From the NCBI RefSeq assembly GCF_003337235.1, contig NZ_QPJC01000002.1, positions 1 to 64,000 on the forward strand: a stretch of DNA of 64,000 nt, given 5' to 3'. Under the pieces are notes generated by a model. It was not told the DNA's origin. It did no database searches and worked only from the letters and a program-made list of their open reading frames with translations. The stretch comes from Halopolyspora algeriensis. Lineage in GTDB: Bacteria; Actinomycetota; Actinomycetes; Mycobacteriales; Pseudonocardiaceae. Below, one piece after another: positions 52,242 through 63,131 of this stretch. Numbering within the stretch: the first letter of the stretch is position 1; the number at the start of each line of letters is the position of its first letter. Position numbers and translations under genes: made by a program.

Positions 52242-52511
52242 GGGGTTTCCTTGACGTCGGCTATGTGCAGGGGCGGTGAGGAATTCCCGGGTTGGTGCGT
52301 CGGCCGCAGGCTCGGTCGGTGGGTGATCCGAAAATGCCCGTTCCTGTTGAGGAAAAGTCCGTTGTGGACCGGTCTCGCAGTTGAGCTTTGTGGAGTTGGC
52401 GTTCGTGCTGAATGCGGTTGCTGTGGAAGGTGTGAACCGTGGCCGCCGGTGCGAGCCCTGGGAGGCTGCTGTCCGGGGCCGGTCGACTGCCTGACTGGCA
52501 GTCGTATGTAG

Positions 52512-52529
52512 CCGCTTTGCGTACAAAGC
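52512..52529. promoter_or_regulatory. 18-bp palindrome in the dienelactone hydrolase/phenol operon promoter region
   Basis: CGCTTTG-CGTA-CAAAGCG is a perfect inverted repeat. Its core TTGCGTACA recurs at 52890-52898, right before the phenol operon. The remainder of 52242-52910 holds no gene I can support. Confidence 0.6.
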
Positions 52530-52827
52530 GACCGTTATTCGGTAATTTCGTTACTGTGGCTCGAGCCGTGCGGCCTGTCAAGAGTCAACGCGAGACGGGC
52601 CCGCTTCGCTCGATGTGGCGGCCCCCGGCGGACACAGTGCTCGCCGACGGCGAAATGCTTCCGCGTCTGCATCGATGGTTCGAACGAGCGGATGAGCAAA
52701 TCCTGATTGCGGCATTCCTGTACGAGTTCTTCTCGGATGTGGTGGCACCGGAGCACCCCGGACGGTGGTCCTTCCCGGGGCTGTGCGGGCACATCATGAA
52801 ATGTTCGGGATTCGCCGAAATTTCCTC

Positions 52828-52896
52828 TTGACAGGGACTGTGCCCCACTTCATAGTAGCGAACACCGGATAGCGGACAAATAATACGCATTGCGTA
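52828..52896 (+). promoter_or_regulatory. Promoter and operator boxes of the phenol/catechol operon
   Basis: TTGACA (52828-52833), a 17-base spacer and CATAGT (52851-52856) form a good promoter. GATAGCGGACAAA (52868-52880) and the palindrome TACGCA-T-TGCGTA (52884-52896) follow just after the expected start point, where a repressor would block transcription. Confidence 0.6.
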
Positions 52897-52910
52897 CATC
52901 GGAGGGGCCC

Positions 52911-53477
52911 ATGCGGATCGACCCCCGGCAACTCAGGAACTGTCTCGGCCACTTCGCGACCGGTGTCACCGTGATCACCTGCGACGTGGAGGGCGAGCCG
53001 CACGGCGCGACGGTCAATGCCTTCAGCGCTGTCTCTCTCGACCCGCCGCTGGTGCTGGTGTCGCTGGATCGCAAGACCAAGGCGTGCCAGTACCTGGAGG
53101 GCCGGCCGTTCACGGTGAACGTGCTGCAGGAAGGGCAGGACGACGTCGCCCTGCACTTCGCGGGCAAGCCCCGCAGCGAGCCGATCGAGTGGGTGCGTCC
53201 GGAGGGGGTTGCCCCCTGGTTGCCGGGGTCGCTGGCCCGCGTCTCCTGCCGGCCGTGGGATGCCCACGACGGTGGGGACCACGTGCTCTATGTCGGTGAG
53301 GTCGAGGAGTTCGAGTTCGACGATGGTCGGCCGCTGGTGTTCTACCTCGGCGCCTTCCGCCATCTGGGCGAGGCGTTCGAAACGGTGCCGTGGCTGGAGA
53401 CGGGCGACTGCCCATCGGGTTTGAGCCGTCTGGTCGGGATGCCTGAGCCGGTGCGGGACGAACCCGTTGCCCAGTAA
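52911..53477 (+). CDS. Flavin reductase component of a phenol-hydroxylase-type system (PheA2/HpaC-like)
   Basis: A 188-residue flavin reductase with [46 protein letters not shown] (residues 8-52), the standard HpaC/PheA2 FAD-binding region. It supplies reduced FAD to the oxygenase encoded 34 bases downstream. CGGAGGGG precedes the ATG at 52911. It heads the operon that continues into catA and catB, so the product of the pair should be catechol. Confidence 0.87.
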   Translation: MRIDPRQLRNCLGHFATGVTVITCDVEGEPHGATVNAFSAVSLDPPLVLVSLDRKTKACQYLEGRPFTVNVLQEGQDDVALHFAGKPRSEPIEWVRPEGVAPWLPGSLARVSCRPWDAHDGGDHVLYVGEVEEFEFDDGRPLVFYLGAFRHLGEAFETVPWLETGDCPSGLSRLVGMPEPVRDEPVAQ

Positions 53478-53511
53478 CGAACCGCATCACCCAATGAACA
53501 GGAGTGACGAC

Positions 53512-56029
<2,518 letters not shown>

Positions 56030-56050
56030 GTCCCGGGCGCCGACGCATTC

Positions 56051-56091
56051 GTGGTGGCCGGATGTTTCCGGTGCGGGCATCCGGCCACCAC
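56051..56091 (+). terminator. Intercistronic hairpin between catA and catB
   Basis: GTGGTGGCCGGATG (56051-56064) pairs with CATCCGGCCACCAC (56078-56091), a perfect 14-bp stem with a 13-base loop, in the 150-base gap after catA. No T-run follows. Confidence 0.7.
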
Positions 56092-56179
56092 GGGCCGCTC
56101 CGCCCGATCTCTGGCATCCCCTTTGTGGTGCGCATCCTGAACGAGTCCATCCGGCCGAGAGGCCGAGAAGGAGAGCCGT

Positions 56180-57301
56180 ATGTCGTCCTTGACGATCCAG
56201 TCCGTTGACACGGTCATCGTCGACCTGCCCACGCGTCGCCCGCACAAGTTCAAGTCGGTCACCATGGATTACCAGAGTTACGTGATCGCACGGGTGCGCA
56301 CCGCCGACGGGATCGAGGGCATCGGGGAATCGACGACCCCGGGCGGGCCCTGGTGGGGCGGCGAGAGTGTGGAGACGATCAAGGCGACCATCGACACCTA
56401 CCTCGCCCCCGAGCTGATCGGACAGCAGGCTTCGCGAATCGACCTGCTGCTGGAGCGGATGGATCGCATCGCGGCGGACAACCAGTTCGCCAAGGCCTGC
56501 GTCGAGATGGCCTTGTTCGACGCCTGGGGCAAGGCTCTCGGAGTGCCGGTCCATGATCTGCTGGGAGGCCTGTTCCGGGAATCCATCCCGGTGACGTGGG
56601 CTTTGAGTGCCGACGACGCCGACATCGTCATCGGCGAGGCCGAGGAGAAACTCACGGCCGAGGGACACCGCAGCTTCAAACTCAAGGCGGGAGCCCAGCG
56701 GCCCGAGGAAGACGTCTCCCGCATCCTGTCGGTGGCCAAAGCTCTCGGTGATCGGGCCAGCGTGCGCGTCGACTTCAACGCCGCCTGGGACGCCAACACC
56801 GCGGCGCGCTGGTTGCCCAAGCTCGAGTCCGGAGGCATCGATCTGATCGAGCAGCCGATTCCCGGCTGGAACATCGAGGCCATGGGCCGTCTCGCCGCAC
56901 AGCTGACCATCCCGATCATGGCCGATGAGAGCGTGCGCAGCGTGCAGGACGCCTACACGGTCTGCCGCTACGCCGCCGGCGACATCTTCTCGCTCAAGGT
57001 CAACAAACTGGGCGGATTGTCGCGGACCAAAAAGACTGCCGCAGTCGCCGAATCGATGGGAATACCGTGCCACGGTGGCACCAGCATCGAAAGCTCCATC
57101 GGCACGGCCGCTGCCGCGCACGTGTATGGTGCGTTGCCCAACGTGACCTTCGGCAGCGAACTGTTCGGTCCCAAACTGCTGGCCGATGACCTCACCGAGG
57201 AATCCCTCGTCTACGACAAGGGTGAGTTGCAGGTGCCCGACGGGCCGGGGTTGGGAGTTCGTCTCGACGAGGTCAAACTCGCCGAGTACCGGCGTTCGTG
57301 A
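56180..57301 (+). CDS. catB: Muconate cycloisomerase
   Basis: A 373-residue enolase-superfamily enzyme of the muconate lactonising type. The catalytic Lys pair is in FKLKAG (about 169-171), metal ligands in RVDFNAAWD (about 197) and MADESV (about 248), and a Lys in SLKVNKLGG (about 273). It converts cis,cis-muconate to muconolactone. GAGAAGGAG precedes the ATG. The next enzyme, CatC, is not found downstream; a truncated reductase-like ORF occupies the place. Confidence 0.9.
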   Translation: MSSLTIQSVDTVIVDLPTRRPHKFKSVTMDYQSYVIARVRTADGIEGIGESTTPGGPWWGGESVETIKATIDTYLAPELIGQQASRIDLLLERMDRIAADNQFAKACVEMALFDAWGKALGVPVHDLLGGLFRESIPVTWALSADDADIVIGEAEEKLTAEGHRSFKLKAGAQRPEEDVSRILSVAKALGDRASVRVDFNAAWDANTAARWLPKLESGGIDLIEQPIPGWNIEAMGRLAAQLTIPIMADESVRSVQDAYTVCRYAAGDIFSLKVNKLGGLSRTKKTAAVAESMGIPCHGGTSIESSIGTAAAAHVYGALPNVTFGSELFGPKLLADDLTEESLVYDKGELQVPDGPGLGVRLDEVKLAEYRRS

Positions 57302-57328
57302 CGAAGCGGGTGCGGAGAGGAGGCCGCC

Positions 57329-57814
57329 ATGCCAACCACCGTTTCACATGCGGTTCACCAGGAGCCGCTGGTTCTCTCGGGGCCCGGTGCGCTCGGTGAA
57401 CTGGGGGACGCATCGGACCGACTCGGTATGGACCGGATCGTGGCCGTGTGCTGCTCGCAGGACGTGCCTGTCGCTCTGGGGCAGGTGATCGGCATACTCG
57501 GTAGCCGTGTCGTCGCAGTCGTCGACGACGCCGAGGAACTCCCCACGCCGCAGGCCGTGTTCGCCGCCGCCGATATCGCGGTCACCAGCGAGGCCAATGG
57601 TGTCCTCGCACTTGGCCGGCCCGGCCCTGTCGAGTTGCTCAAGGCTCTGCCCCTGGTCGTGGATGTGCCGACGGCAGTGGTGTCGGCGACGTGGCCGAAC
57701 ACGGCCGACGAGTGGTGGGCACTCAGCGATGGCGGCATCCTCACCAGTGGTCGACAGCAGCACGCACATCTGCGTCTCGTCTGCGACGACCCGCTTTTGA
57801 ACACGCACCACTAA
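57329..57814 (+). CDS. Truncated maleylacetate-reductase-like protein (N-terminal domain only)
   Basis: A 161-residue ORF with a strong GAGGAGG site, 27 bases after catB. Its sequence follows the N-terminal domain of maleylacetate reductases/iron alcohol dehydrogenases: PLVLSGPGALGELGDASDRLGMDRIVAVC, then VPTAVVSATWPNTADEWWALSDGGI and a final LVCDDPLL. The GGGS nucleotide loop is degenerate (VTSEANGVLALGRPG), and the whole C-terminal metal-binding domain is missing (normal length about 350). It is therefore probably not a reductase. It stands where catC is expected. It may be a decaying remnant or a domain kept for another use. Confidence 0.65.
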   Translation: MPTTVSHAVHQEPLVLSGPGALGELGDASDRLGMDRIVAVCCSQDVPVALGQVIGILGSRVVAVVDDAEELPTPQAVFAAADIAVTSEANGVLALGRPGPVELLKALPLVVDVPTAVVSATWPNTADEWWALSDGGILTSGRQQHAHLRLVCDDPLLNTHH

Positions 57815-57821
57815 TATACGA

Positions 57822-57850
57822 TATGCGGCACATTTCACCGCTATGCGGCA
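57822..57850 (+). promoter_or_regulatory. Direct repeat before the IclR gene
   Basis: TATGCGGCA occurs at 57822-57830 and 57842-57850, exactly 20 bases apart. The first copy reads GATATGCGGCACA, similar to GATAGCGGACAAA in the phenol operon promoter, so both may bind the IclR protein. Confidence 0.5.
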
Positions 57851-57872
57851 GAAGACGAGTCGAGGGAGCACG

Positions 57873-58670
57873 ATGGTGAAGCCGCAGGAACGCAGGGACT
57901 ACCTCCAGTCCCTGGAACGAGGATTGTCGGTCATCCTCGCGTTCTCGAATCATCGTCCCCACCTCAGTCTCGGCGACTTGGCCGAAGCCACCGGGTTGAG
58001 CAGACCGACCGTACGTCGCATCGTGCTCACCTTGGAAGAGCTCGGCTACATTCACAGCGAAGGCCGCCAGTTCTCCCTCACACCGCACGTACTGGCGCTG
58101 GGCAACGCCTACCTCTCGTCGCTGAACATCACCGAGGTCGCCCAACCGTTCATGGAGGAGGTCACCCGGATCACCGGGCAGACGTGCTCCTTGGCCGCGC
58201 TCGACGGTGACCACGCCATGACCCTGGCACGCGTGCCCACGCGACGAGTTCTGAGCATCACCCTCACCACCGGATCCCGGCTGCCTGCCTACGCCACCTC
58301 GATGGGCCGGGTGCTGCTGGCCGGACTTCCCGACACCGAGCTGGACTCGTTCCTCGAAAACGCCGAGTTGGACCCGCTGACACCGCGGACCACGACGGAC
58401 CCCGATCAGCTGCGCACGATCATCGCCGAGGTCCGTCAGCAAGGATGGGCGCTGGTGGACCAGGAGCTCGAGGAAGGGGTCCGTTCCTTCTCGGCGCCGA
58501 TCCGGGACTTCACCGGGCGGGTCCTCGCCTCCTTGAGCATGTCGTGCGCGACCGTTCAGGTCTCCTTGGAGACGATTCGCGAAGAACACCTCCCCGCTTT
58601 GATCAAGACCGCACGGGACATCAGCGAACGTCTCGGTGCTCACATCGGACGGGACGACGAAGCGGGATAG
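57873..58670 (+). CDS. IclR family regulator (CatR/PcaR/PobR type)
   Basis: A 265-residue IclR regulator. The N-terminal winged helix is SLERGLSVILAFSNHRPHLSLGDLAEATGLSRPTVRRIVLTLEELGYI (about residues 12-60). The GAF-like effector domain carries the aromatic-degradation subgroup pattern TSMGRVLLAGLP and a VDQELEEGVRSFSAPIRD loop. GAGGGAG lies four bases before the ATG at 57873. It is co-directional after the cat genes and most likely controls the phenol/catechol operon with muconate or a phenol as effector. Confidence 0.88.
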   Translation: MVKPQERRDYLQSLERGLSVILAFSNHRPHLSLGDLAEATGLSRPTVRRIVLTLEELGYIHSEGRQFSLTPHVLALGNAYLSSLNITEVAQPFMEEVTRITGQTCSLAALDGDHAMTLARVPTRRVLSITLTTGSRLPAYATSMGRVLLAGLPDTELDSFLENAELDPLTPRTTTDPDQLRTIIAEVRQQGWALVDQELEEGVRSFSAPIRDFTGRVLASLSMSCATVQVSLETIREEHLPALIKTARDISERLGAHIGRDDEAG

Positions 58671-58722
58671 CCGGTATCCGGATCGCGTCGCCGATGCCGA
58701 CCGTGGCTCGGTCGAGGACGTC

Positions 58723-59736
58723 TCAGCTCATGAGCGCGATGTAGCGCCAGTCGAGCACATCGATGACTTCGTCGTCGGCGGGGTTGCTCGCGCGCACCAG
58801 GGAGCGCAAGTGCACCAGTCCGCCGCCGCGTGGCAGGGGTTCGGTGTTTTCCACCGTGACCGTGGAGAACAGGGTGTCGTCCTCGTGGACCGGTCCGGTG
58901 TGGTCGCAGGAGTGCCATCCGAGGACGGTCACCAGATTCGGGAGCGCGCGCAGGGTTTGGTGCAGCGCCAGCCCGATGGTGTGTCCGCCGTAGACCAGCC
59001 TCCGGCCGCCTGTGGTCGCTGTGCGGTCGTGGTGCACGGCGGCGATGTTGCCGGTGAGTCTGGCCAGTTCCGGAGCGCAGGAGACCACGTCTCCACCGTC
59101 GACGCGCCAGGTCGTTCCGGGGCTGATGTCGGCGAAGTGCATACCGGGGACTGCTCGACGGAAACGCGCCAGGTCCCAGGTCGACGCGACCTCTGCCATG
59201 GTCCGGGTATCGGCTTCGGCCCCGACTCGGGAGAAGTCGTCCGTGTGGCCGGTGTCCGTGCCGGCGCTGCGCAGCGGGAGCATCGCGCAGCGCCAGAAGT
59301 CCAGTACGGTGCGCTCGTCCTGGTCGGTGGTGGTCATGCGCAGTACCGCCAAGCCGGTGGGCCGGGATCGGTTCTGTTTCAGTGCGACGACTTCGGTCCT
59401 GGTGTGCAGGGTGTCGCCGATCGAGGGTGCGTGGTGGAAGGCGAATCCGCGGTAGAACAGGTTCGCCACGACGCGGTGGGTGACCAGGGTGCTCTGGCCG
59501 ATGGCGACATCCCAGACCAGGCCCGGATGGGCGAGGGGGCGTTCGCGCCCGGTCACGTACCGCGACAGTCGCTCGTCGAGTGCGAGTCGCATCCGGTTGC
59601 CGAGCACCGACTGGTGCGTGGTGGCGTGGCCTGCCGTGAGGGTCACGGCGGGGGCCTGGTCGACGACGTCTCCCACAGCCAGATCCTCGAAATACGGACC
59701 ACCACTGACGAACTCCGTGTTCGTCGGATTGCTCAT
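58723..59736 (-). CDS. mch: 2-methylfumaryl-CoA (mesaconyl-C1-CoA) hydratase-like protein
   Basis: A 337-residue double-hotdog MaoC-type protein. Segments shared with Chloroflexus Mch as I remember it include the start GPYFEDLAVGDVV, ALKQNRSRPTGLAVL, a pair of Asn/His in GNIAAVHHD and the GRRLVYGGHTIGLA strand. Mch interconverts mesaconyl-C1-CoA and beta-methylmalyl-CoA. The ATG at 59736 has GAGGTGA eight bases upstream. It is the last gene after the CoA-transferase-type isomerase, and the pair is diagnostic. Confidence 0.78.
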   Translation of the reverse strand: MSNPTNTEFVSGGPYFEDLAVGDVVDQAPAVTLTAGHATTHQSVLGNRMRLALDERLSRYVTGRERPLAHPGLVWDVAIGQSTLVTHRVVANLFYRGFAFHHAPSIGDTLHTRTEVVALKQNRSRPTGLAVLRMTTTDQDERTVLDFWRCAMLPLRSAGTDTGHTDDFSRVGAEADTRTMAEVASTWDLARFRRAVPGMHFADISPGTTWRVDGGDVVSCAPELARLTGNIAAVHHDRTATTGGRRLVYGGHTIGLALHQTLRALPNLVTVLGWHSCDHTGPVHEDDTLFSTVTVENTEPLPRGGGLVHLRSLVRASNPADDEVIDVLDWRYIALMS

Positions 59737-59824
59737 CGGCATTCACCTCTCGCTGTTGACAATGCACGCGGGGACTTCACTGCCACGGCTTCGTCGCGCT
59801 TGCGGCCGGTGCACGAGGGCATGG

Positions 59825-61075
59825 TCACTCACGACCACCGACGATGCCCGCGTCTCGCAGTCGGCCGAATTCGAGCTGGGTCAGGCCCAGCCCGCCGCAC
59901 AGCACTTCCTCCGTGTGCTCGCCCAGCGCCGGAGCAGGGGTGGGGCAGAGGCCGGTACCGGACCACCGCAGTGGTGAGCCGGTGGCCAGGACGGGGCCGA
60001 CCTCGGGCTGGTCGACTTCGCCTGCGAGCGGGCCGGCCTCTCCGGCGGCCGCTTCGGCGGCGACATCGCTGACGCCGCGGTATCGGCTCCACAGCACTCG
60101 GGTTCCACCGAATGCCGTGGTGATGTCGTCGATGGTGCGTCCGGCGAACCAGGGGCGCAGGATCGCGGCGATGGTTTCCCGATGCCGGTACCTGCCCTCT
60201 TCGGAAGCCAGTTCGGTACCGAGGGAGGCTTCCAGTTCCGTGAAGACGGTGCTGGTTCCGGTGACCTCGGTCAGTGCGTGCCACTGTGCGGTGGTGAGTG
60301 CGACGATCATGACGCGGCCTGCGTCCGCGGTGGGAAAATCGCACCCGAAAGTGCCGTAGAGATAGTTGCCGTGGCGAGGGCGTTCCTGGCCGCTGAGCTG
60401 GGTTTCCGCGAGCCAGCCGAGATCGCCGAGGGCGCTCAGGGCGACATCGGCGAGAGCGAGCTCGATGTAGCGGCCGTGGCCGTTGCGGTCGCGGTCTCGG
60501 AGTGCCGCGAGCAGGCCCGAGACCGCCGTCATCCCCGTGAGCAGGTCCCATGCGGGCAGAACATGATTGACAGGTGCGGCGTGCTCGCTGGGTCCGGTCC
60601 ATTCCGGAACGCCCATCTCGGCGTTGACGGTGTAGTCCACGGCCGGCCGCCCGTCGGAGTGCCCTTGGATGCGCAGATGAATCAGGTCCGCACGACGCCG
60701 GCTCAGGTTCTTGTGGGAGGTCCAGCCGTGATCGGGAGCGTTGTTGAGGAAGATCCCCCGGTCGGGACCGGGGCGGGTGATGAGTGCGGAGGCGAGCTCT
60801 CGCCCCTGTTCGGAACGTAGGTCCACGGTGATCGACCGCTTTCCCTTGTTCAGCCCGGTCCAGTACAGGCTTCCGCCATCCTCGGCCAGCGGCAGCCTGC
60901 GGTGGTCGGCCGCACCGCCGACGGGGTCGATGCGGATCACGTCGGCACCCATCCGTGCCAGGGCCATCCCGCCCGACGGGCCTGCGACGAAGGTGGAGCA
61001 CTCCACGACCTGCAGCCCGTCCAGTGGCTGGTGTGCGTGCGATCCGTCGGCGTGTGGATCGCCGGAATGCGGCAT
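59825..61075 (-). CDS. mct: 2-methylfumaryl-CoA isomerase (mesaconyl-CoA C1-C4 CoA transferase)
   Basis: A 416-residue class III (CaiB/BaiF) CoA transferase. Long stretches match Chloroflexus Mct as I remember it: VVECSTFVAGPSGGMALARMGADVIRIDP, YWTGLNKGKRSI, VDYTVNAEMGVPEWTGP, VNHVLPAWDLLTG, RPRHGNYLYGTFGCDF, and the LGEHTEEVLCGGLGL end. Mct moves CoA within mesaconyl-CoA between C1 and C4. It lies upstream of mch and downstream of an MFS carrier and an NTF2-like gene on one strand, so mesaconate or a related C5 diacid is the likely substrate pool. Confidence 0.84.
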   Translation of the reverse strand: MPHSGDPHADGSHAHQPLDGLQVVECSTFVAGPSGGMALARMGADVIRIDPVGGAADHRRLPLAEDGGSLYWTGLNKGKRSITVDLRSEQGRELASALITRPGPDRGIFLNNAPDHGWTSHKNLSRRRADLIHLRIQGHSDGRPAVDYTVNAEMGVPEWTGPSEHAAPVNHVLPAWDLLTGMTAVSGLLAALRDRDRNGHGRYIELALADVALSALGDLGWLAETQLSGQERPRHGNYLYGTFGCDFPTADAGRVMIVALTTAQWHALTEVTGTSTVFTELEASLGTELASEEGRYRHRETIAAILRPWFAGRTIDDITTAFGGTRVLWSRYRGVSDVAAEAAAGEAGPLAGEVDQPEVGPVLATGSPLRWSGTGLCPTPAPALGEHTEEVLCGGLGLTQLEFGRLRDAGIVGGRE

Positions 61076-61126
61076 GGCCGGCCTCCTGTCGTATTTCGCT
61101 CGTGGTTCTTCTGCGGTGAGTACCGC

Positions 61127-61639
61127 TCAACGAGCGGAGCCCTCTCCCCGGTAGCGCTGGTCCAGCGCCCCGGCAGCAGGTCTCCACTCGATGCGGCCGG
61201 GTGCCCAGCCGGAGGCCAGCGGTCCCCAGAAGAAGAAGGTGACCTTGCGCTCGCGGAACCGCCATTGCCCGTCCGAATCGCGAACCACATCGTCCTGGTA
61301 GCGCCCGGCGGCGATGTGGGCTTCACCGTCGACGACGCAGGGCTGATCGAGCCAGGTTTCCCCCCGGGCCTCGTCGCCGTCGACGGTGATGGTCTCGTTG
61401 CTGCTGAAGTGCCACCACGCCTGCAGCGGGCCGCTTTGCAGTTCGGCGAAGAAGGTGCGCAGCTCGTCGCGCCCACGTGCGGTGGAGAGCCCGACGAAGG
61501 CACCGTCGGCGGTGAACAGCTCGGCGAGCTCGCTCCACCGGCCGTCGTCGAGGTACTGGCAGTAGCGGGCGCGGAGTTGCCGGATCTCCTCGATGTCCTC
61601 GAGTCGGCGGATGCGTGCTTCCAGATCTGTCCGGCTCAT
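61127..61639 (-). CDS. NTF2-like (SnoaL_4 type) protein
   Basis: A 170-residue NTF2-fold protein: IRQLRARYCQYLDDGRWSELAELFTADGAFVG at residues 19-50, then WWHFSSNETITVDGDEARGETW and a late WRFRERKVTFFFWGPLASGW. Family members include small dehydratases, isomerases and ring-hydroxylating beta-subunits. The Tyr/Asp and His pair of scytalone-dehydratase-like members is in place. Its ATG overlaps the MFS gene stop (ATGA), so the two are co-translated. Its role in the C5-CoA unit is unknown; hydration or isomerisation is likely. Confidence 0.75.
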   Translation of the reverse strand: MSRTDLEARIRRLEDIEEIRQLRARYCQYLDDGRWSELAELFTADGAFVGLSTARGRDELRTFFAELQSGPLQAWWHFSSNETITVDGDEARGETWLDQPCVVDGEAHIAAGRYQDDVVRDSDGQWRFRERKVTFFFWGPLASGWAPGRIEWRPAAGALDQRYRGEGSAR

Positions 61640-63030
61640 TCGATGCTCATCTGCCCTTCCGGAGTGTGTTGCGGCGACTGCTGAGCGGGCTGGGAGGTCT
61701 CGTAGAGATCGCGGCGGAAGTGCTCGCGGATGGTGAACACCGATACGAACGTGATCGCGGCCATCGCGATGATGTACAGCGATACCGACCAGGCGGAGAC
61801 GGTCACGGCCAGCAGGGCGGTCATGATGAACGGAGCGAAGCCACCGGCGAACACCGACGCGATCTGAAAACCCAGGGACGCCCCCGAGAAGCGCACGTCG
61901 GCCGGGAACATCTCGGCATACATGGCGGCCTGGGGCCCGTACATCACGGCGTGAATGGTGAATCCGAGGGCCAGCGAGAGCAAGACCAGCGGCAGCGACC
62001 CGGTGTCGATCAGCCAGAACAGCGGGAAGGCGAAAGCCGCCATCAGGACCGCTCCGGCAAGGTACTGCTTGCGACGCCCGAAGCGATCGCTGAGAGCACC
62101 GAACAGGGGGATGCTGATGATCTGCGTGGCGCCGGCTGCCATCACGCAGACCAGCGCGGCCGTGCGTGACATTCCGACCTGCTCGCTGGTGGCGTAGCTG
62201 AGCATCCCGGAGATGAGAATGTAGAAGGTGCCGTTGACGACGAAGAACGCGCCGGCCGCCTGCAGGATCTCTCGCCAGTAGCGCCGGAAAGCCACCCCGA
62301 GGGGCGTCTTGCGGACCCCTGCGGCTGCGTGTGCCGCTGCCGACTCCCGGCGCATCGCTTGGAACACCGGAGTGTCTTCGATCTTGAGCTGCACGTAGAT
62401 CCCGATGGCGACCAGCAGCAGGCCCGCCAGAAAGGGGATGCGCCAGCCCCACGCCTCGAATTGGGCGGCGGAGAGAGCGCTGGTCAGCGCGAGGAACATC
62501 GCGTTGCCCGCCACGGCTCCGATGATCGCGCCGGTCTGAATGAGGCTGCCGTAGTACCCCCGGCGTTCGGTGGGGGAGTGTTCGACGAGCAGCAGGGCCG
62601 CACCACCCCACTGCGCTCCCACGCCGAGCCCCTGCATCAGCCGCAGGACGACCAGCAGGACCGGAGCCCACAGGCCGATCGAGGCGAAGCCGGGCAGCAC
62701 GCCGATGCCGAAGGTGGCCACGCCCATGATCACCATCGCGGCGACCAACGGCGGTTTGCGCCCGAACCGGTCACCGAGGTGACCGGCGATGATCCCGCCG
62801 AGCGGGCGGGCGAAGAAGCCGGCACCGAAGGTCGCGAATGCCGCCAGCGTGCCGGCCACTCCGCTGAACGACGGGAAGAACAACGTCCCGAAGACGAGCG
62901 CGGCGGCCGTGGAATAGATGATGAAGTCGAACCACTCCAGTGCCGTGGCCGTCACCGCGGCCGCGGCGAGATTGCCCATCTTGGTGGGCACGGCCGTTTG
63001 GTCGGGAGGAAGGTCCAGATCCGTGCGCAT
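61636..63030 (-). CDS. MFS transporter, metabolite:proton symporter type
   Basis: A 464-residue carrier of 12 hydrophobic helices from the MHS (metabolite:H+ symporter, ProP/ShiA-like) family. Examples are EWFDFIIYSTAAALVFGTLFFP at the start, GHLGDRFGRKPPLV in loop 2-3, RLMQGLGVGAQWGGAALL, and DRFGRRKQYLAG in loop 8-9. Such carriers take up organic acids such as shikimate, ketoglutarate or dicarboxylates. It heads the mct-mch operon. The start ATG at 63030 is 40 bases downstream (in transcript sense) of the GAACGATCGTTC palindrome. Confidence 0.86.
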   Translation of the reverse strand: MRTDLDLPPDQTAVPTKMGNLAAAAVTATALEWFDFIIYSTAAALVFGTLFFPSFSGVAGTLAAFATFGAGFFARPLGGIIAGHLGDRFGRKPPLVAAMVIMGVATFGIGVLPGFASIGLWAPVLLVVLRLMQGLGVGAQWGGAALLLVEHSPTERRGYYGSLIQTGAIIGAVAGNAMFLALTSALSAAQFEAWGWRIPFLAGLLLVAIGIYVQLKIEDTPVFQAMRRESAAAHAAAGVRKTPLGVAFRRYWREILQAAGAFFVVNGTFYILISGMLSYATSEQVGMSRTAALVCVMAAGATQIISIPLFGALSDRFGRRKQYLAGAVLMAAFAFPLFWLIDTGSLPLVLLSLALGFTIHAVMYGPQAAMYAEMFPADVRFSGASLGFQIASVFAGGFAPFIMTALLAVTVSAWSVSLYIIAMAAITFVSVFTIREHFRRDLYETSQPAQQSPQHTPEGQMSIE

Positions 63031-63069
63031 TCGTGTCACCTCCGGGCTGCCGCTCCGCAGCCTCAGTAC

Positions 63070-63081
63070 GAACGATCGTTC
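63070..63081. promoter_or_regulatory. TetR operator copy 1, before the MFS-mct-mch operon
   Basis: GAACGATCGTTC is a perfect 12-bp palindrome between the end of the TetR gene and the start of the MFS gene. Identical to copy 2 at 63736. Confidence 0.75.
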
Positions 63082-63131
63082 ACAACGTAAGCGGGACCGC
63101 GGGAACTGACAAGGTGTGCGGCGAAATTCCC

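Noticed and set aside
52439-52831. A 130-codon plus-strand ORF in the promoter region before the phenol operon
   Set aside because: GC3 is lower than in neighbours, there is no good ribosome binding site, no family resemblance, and it ends inside the TTGACA promoter element.
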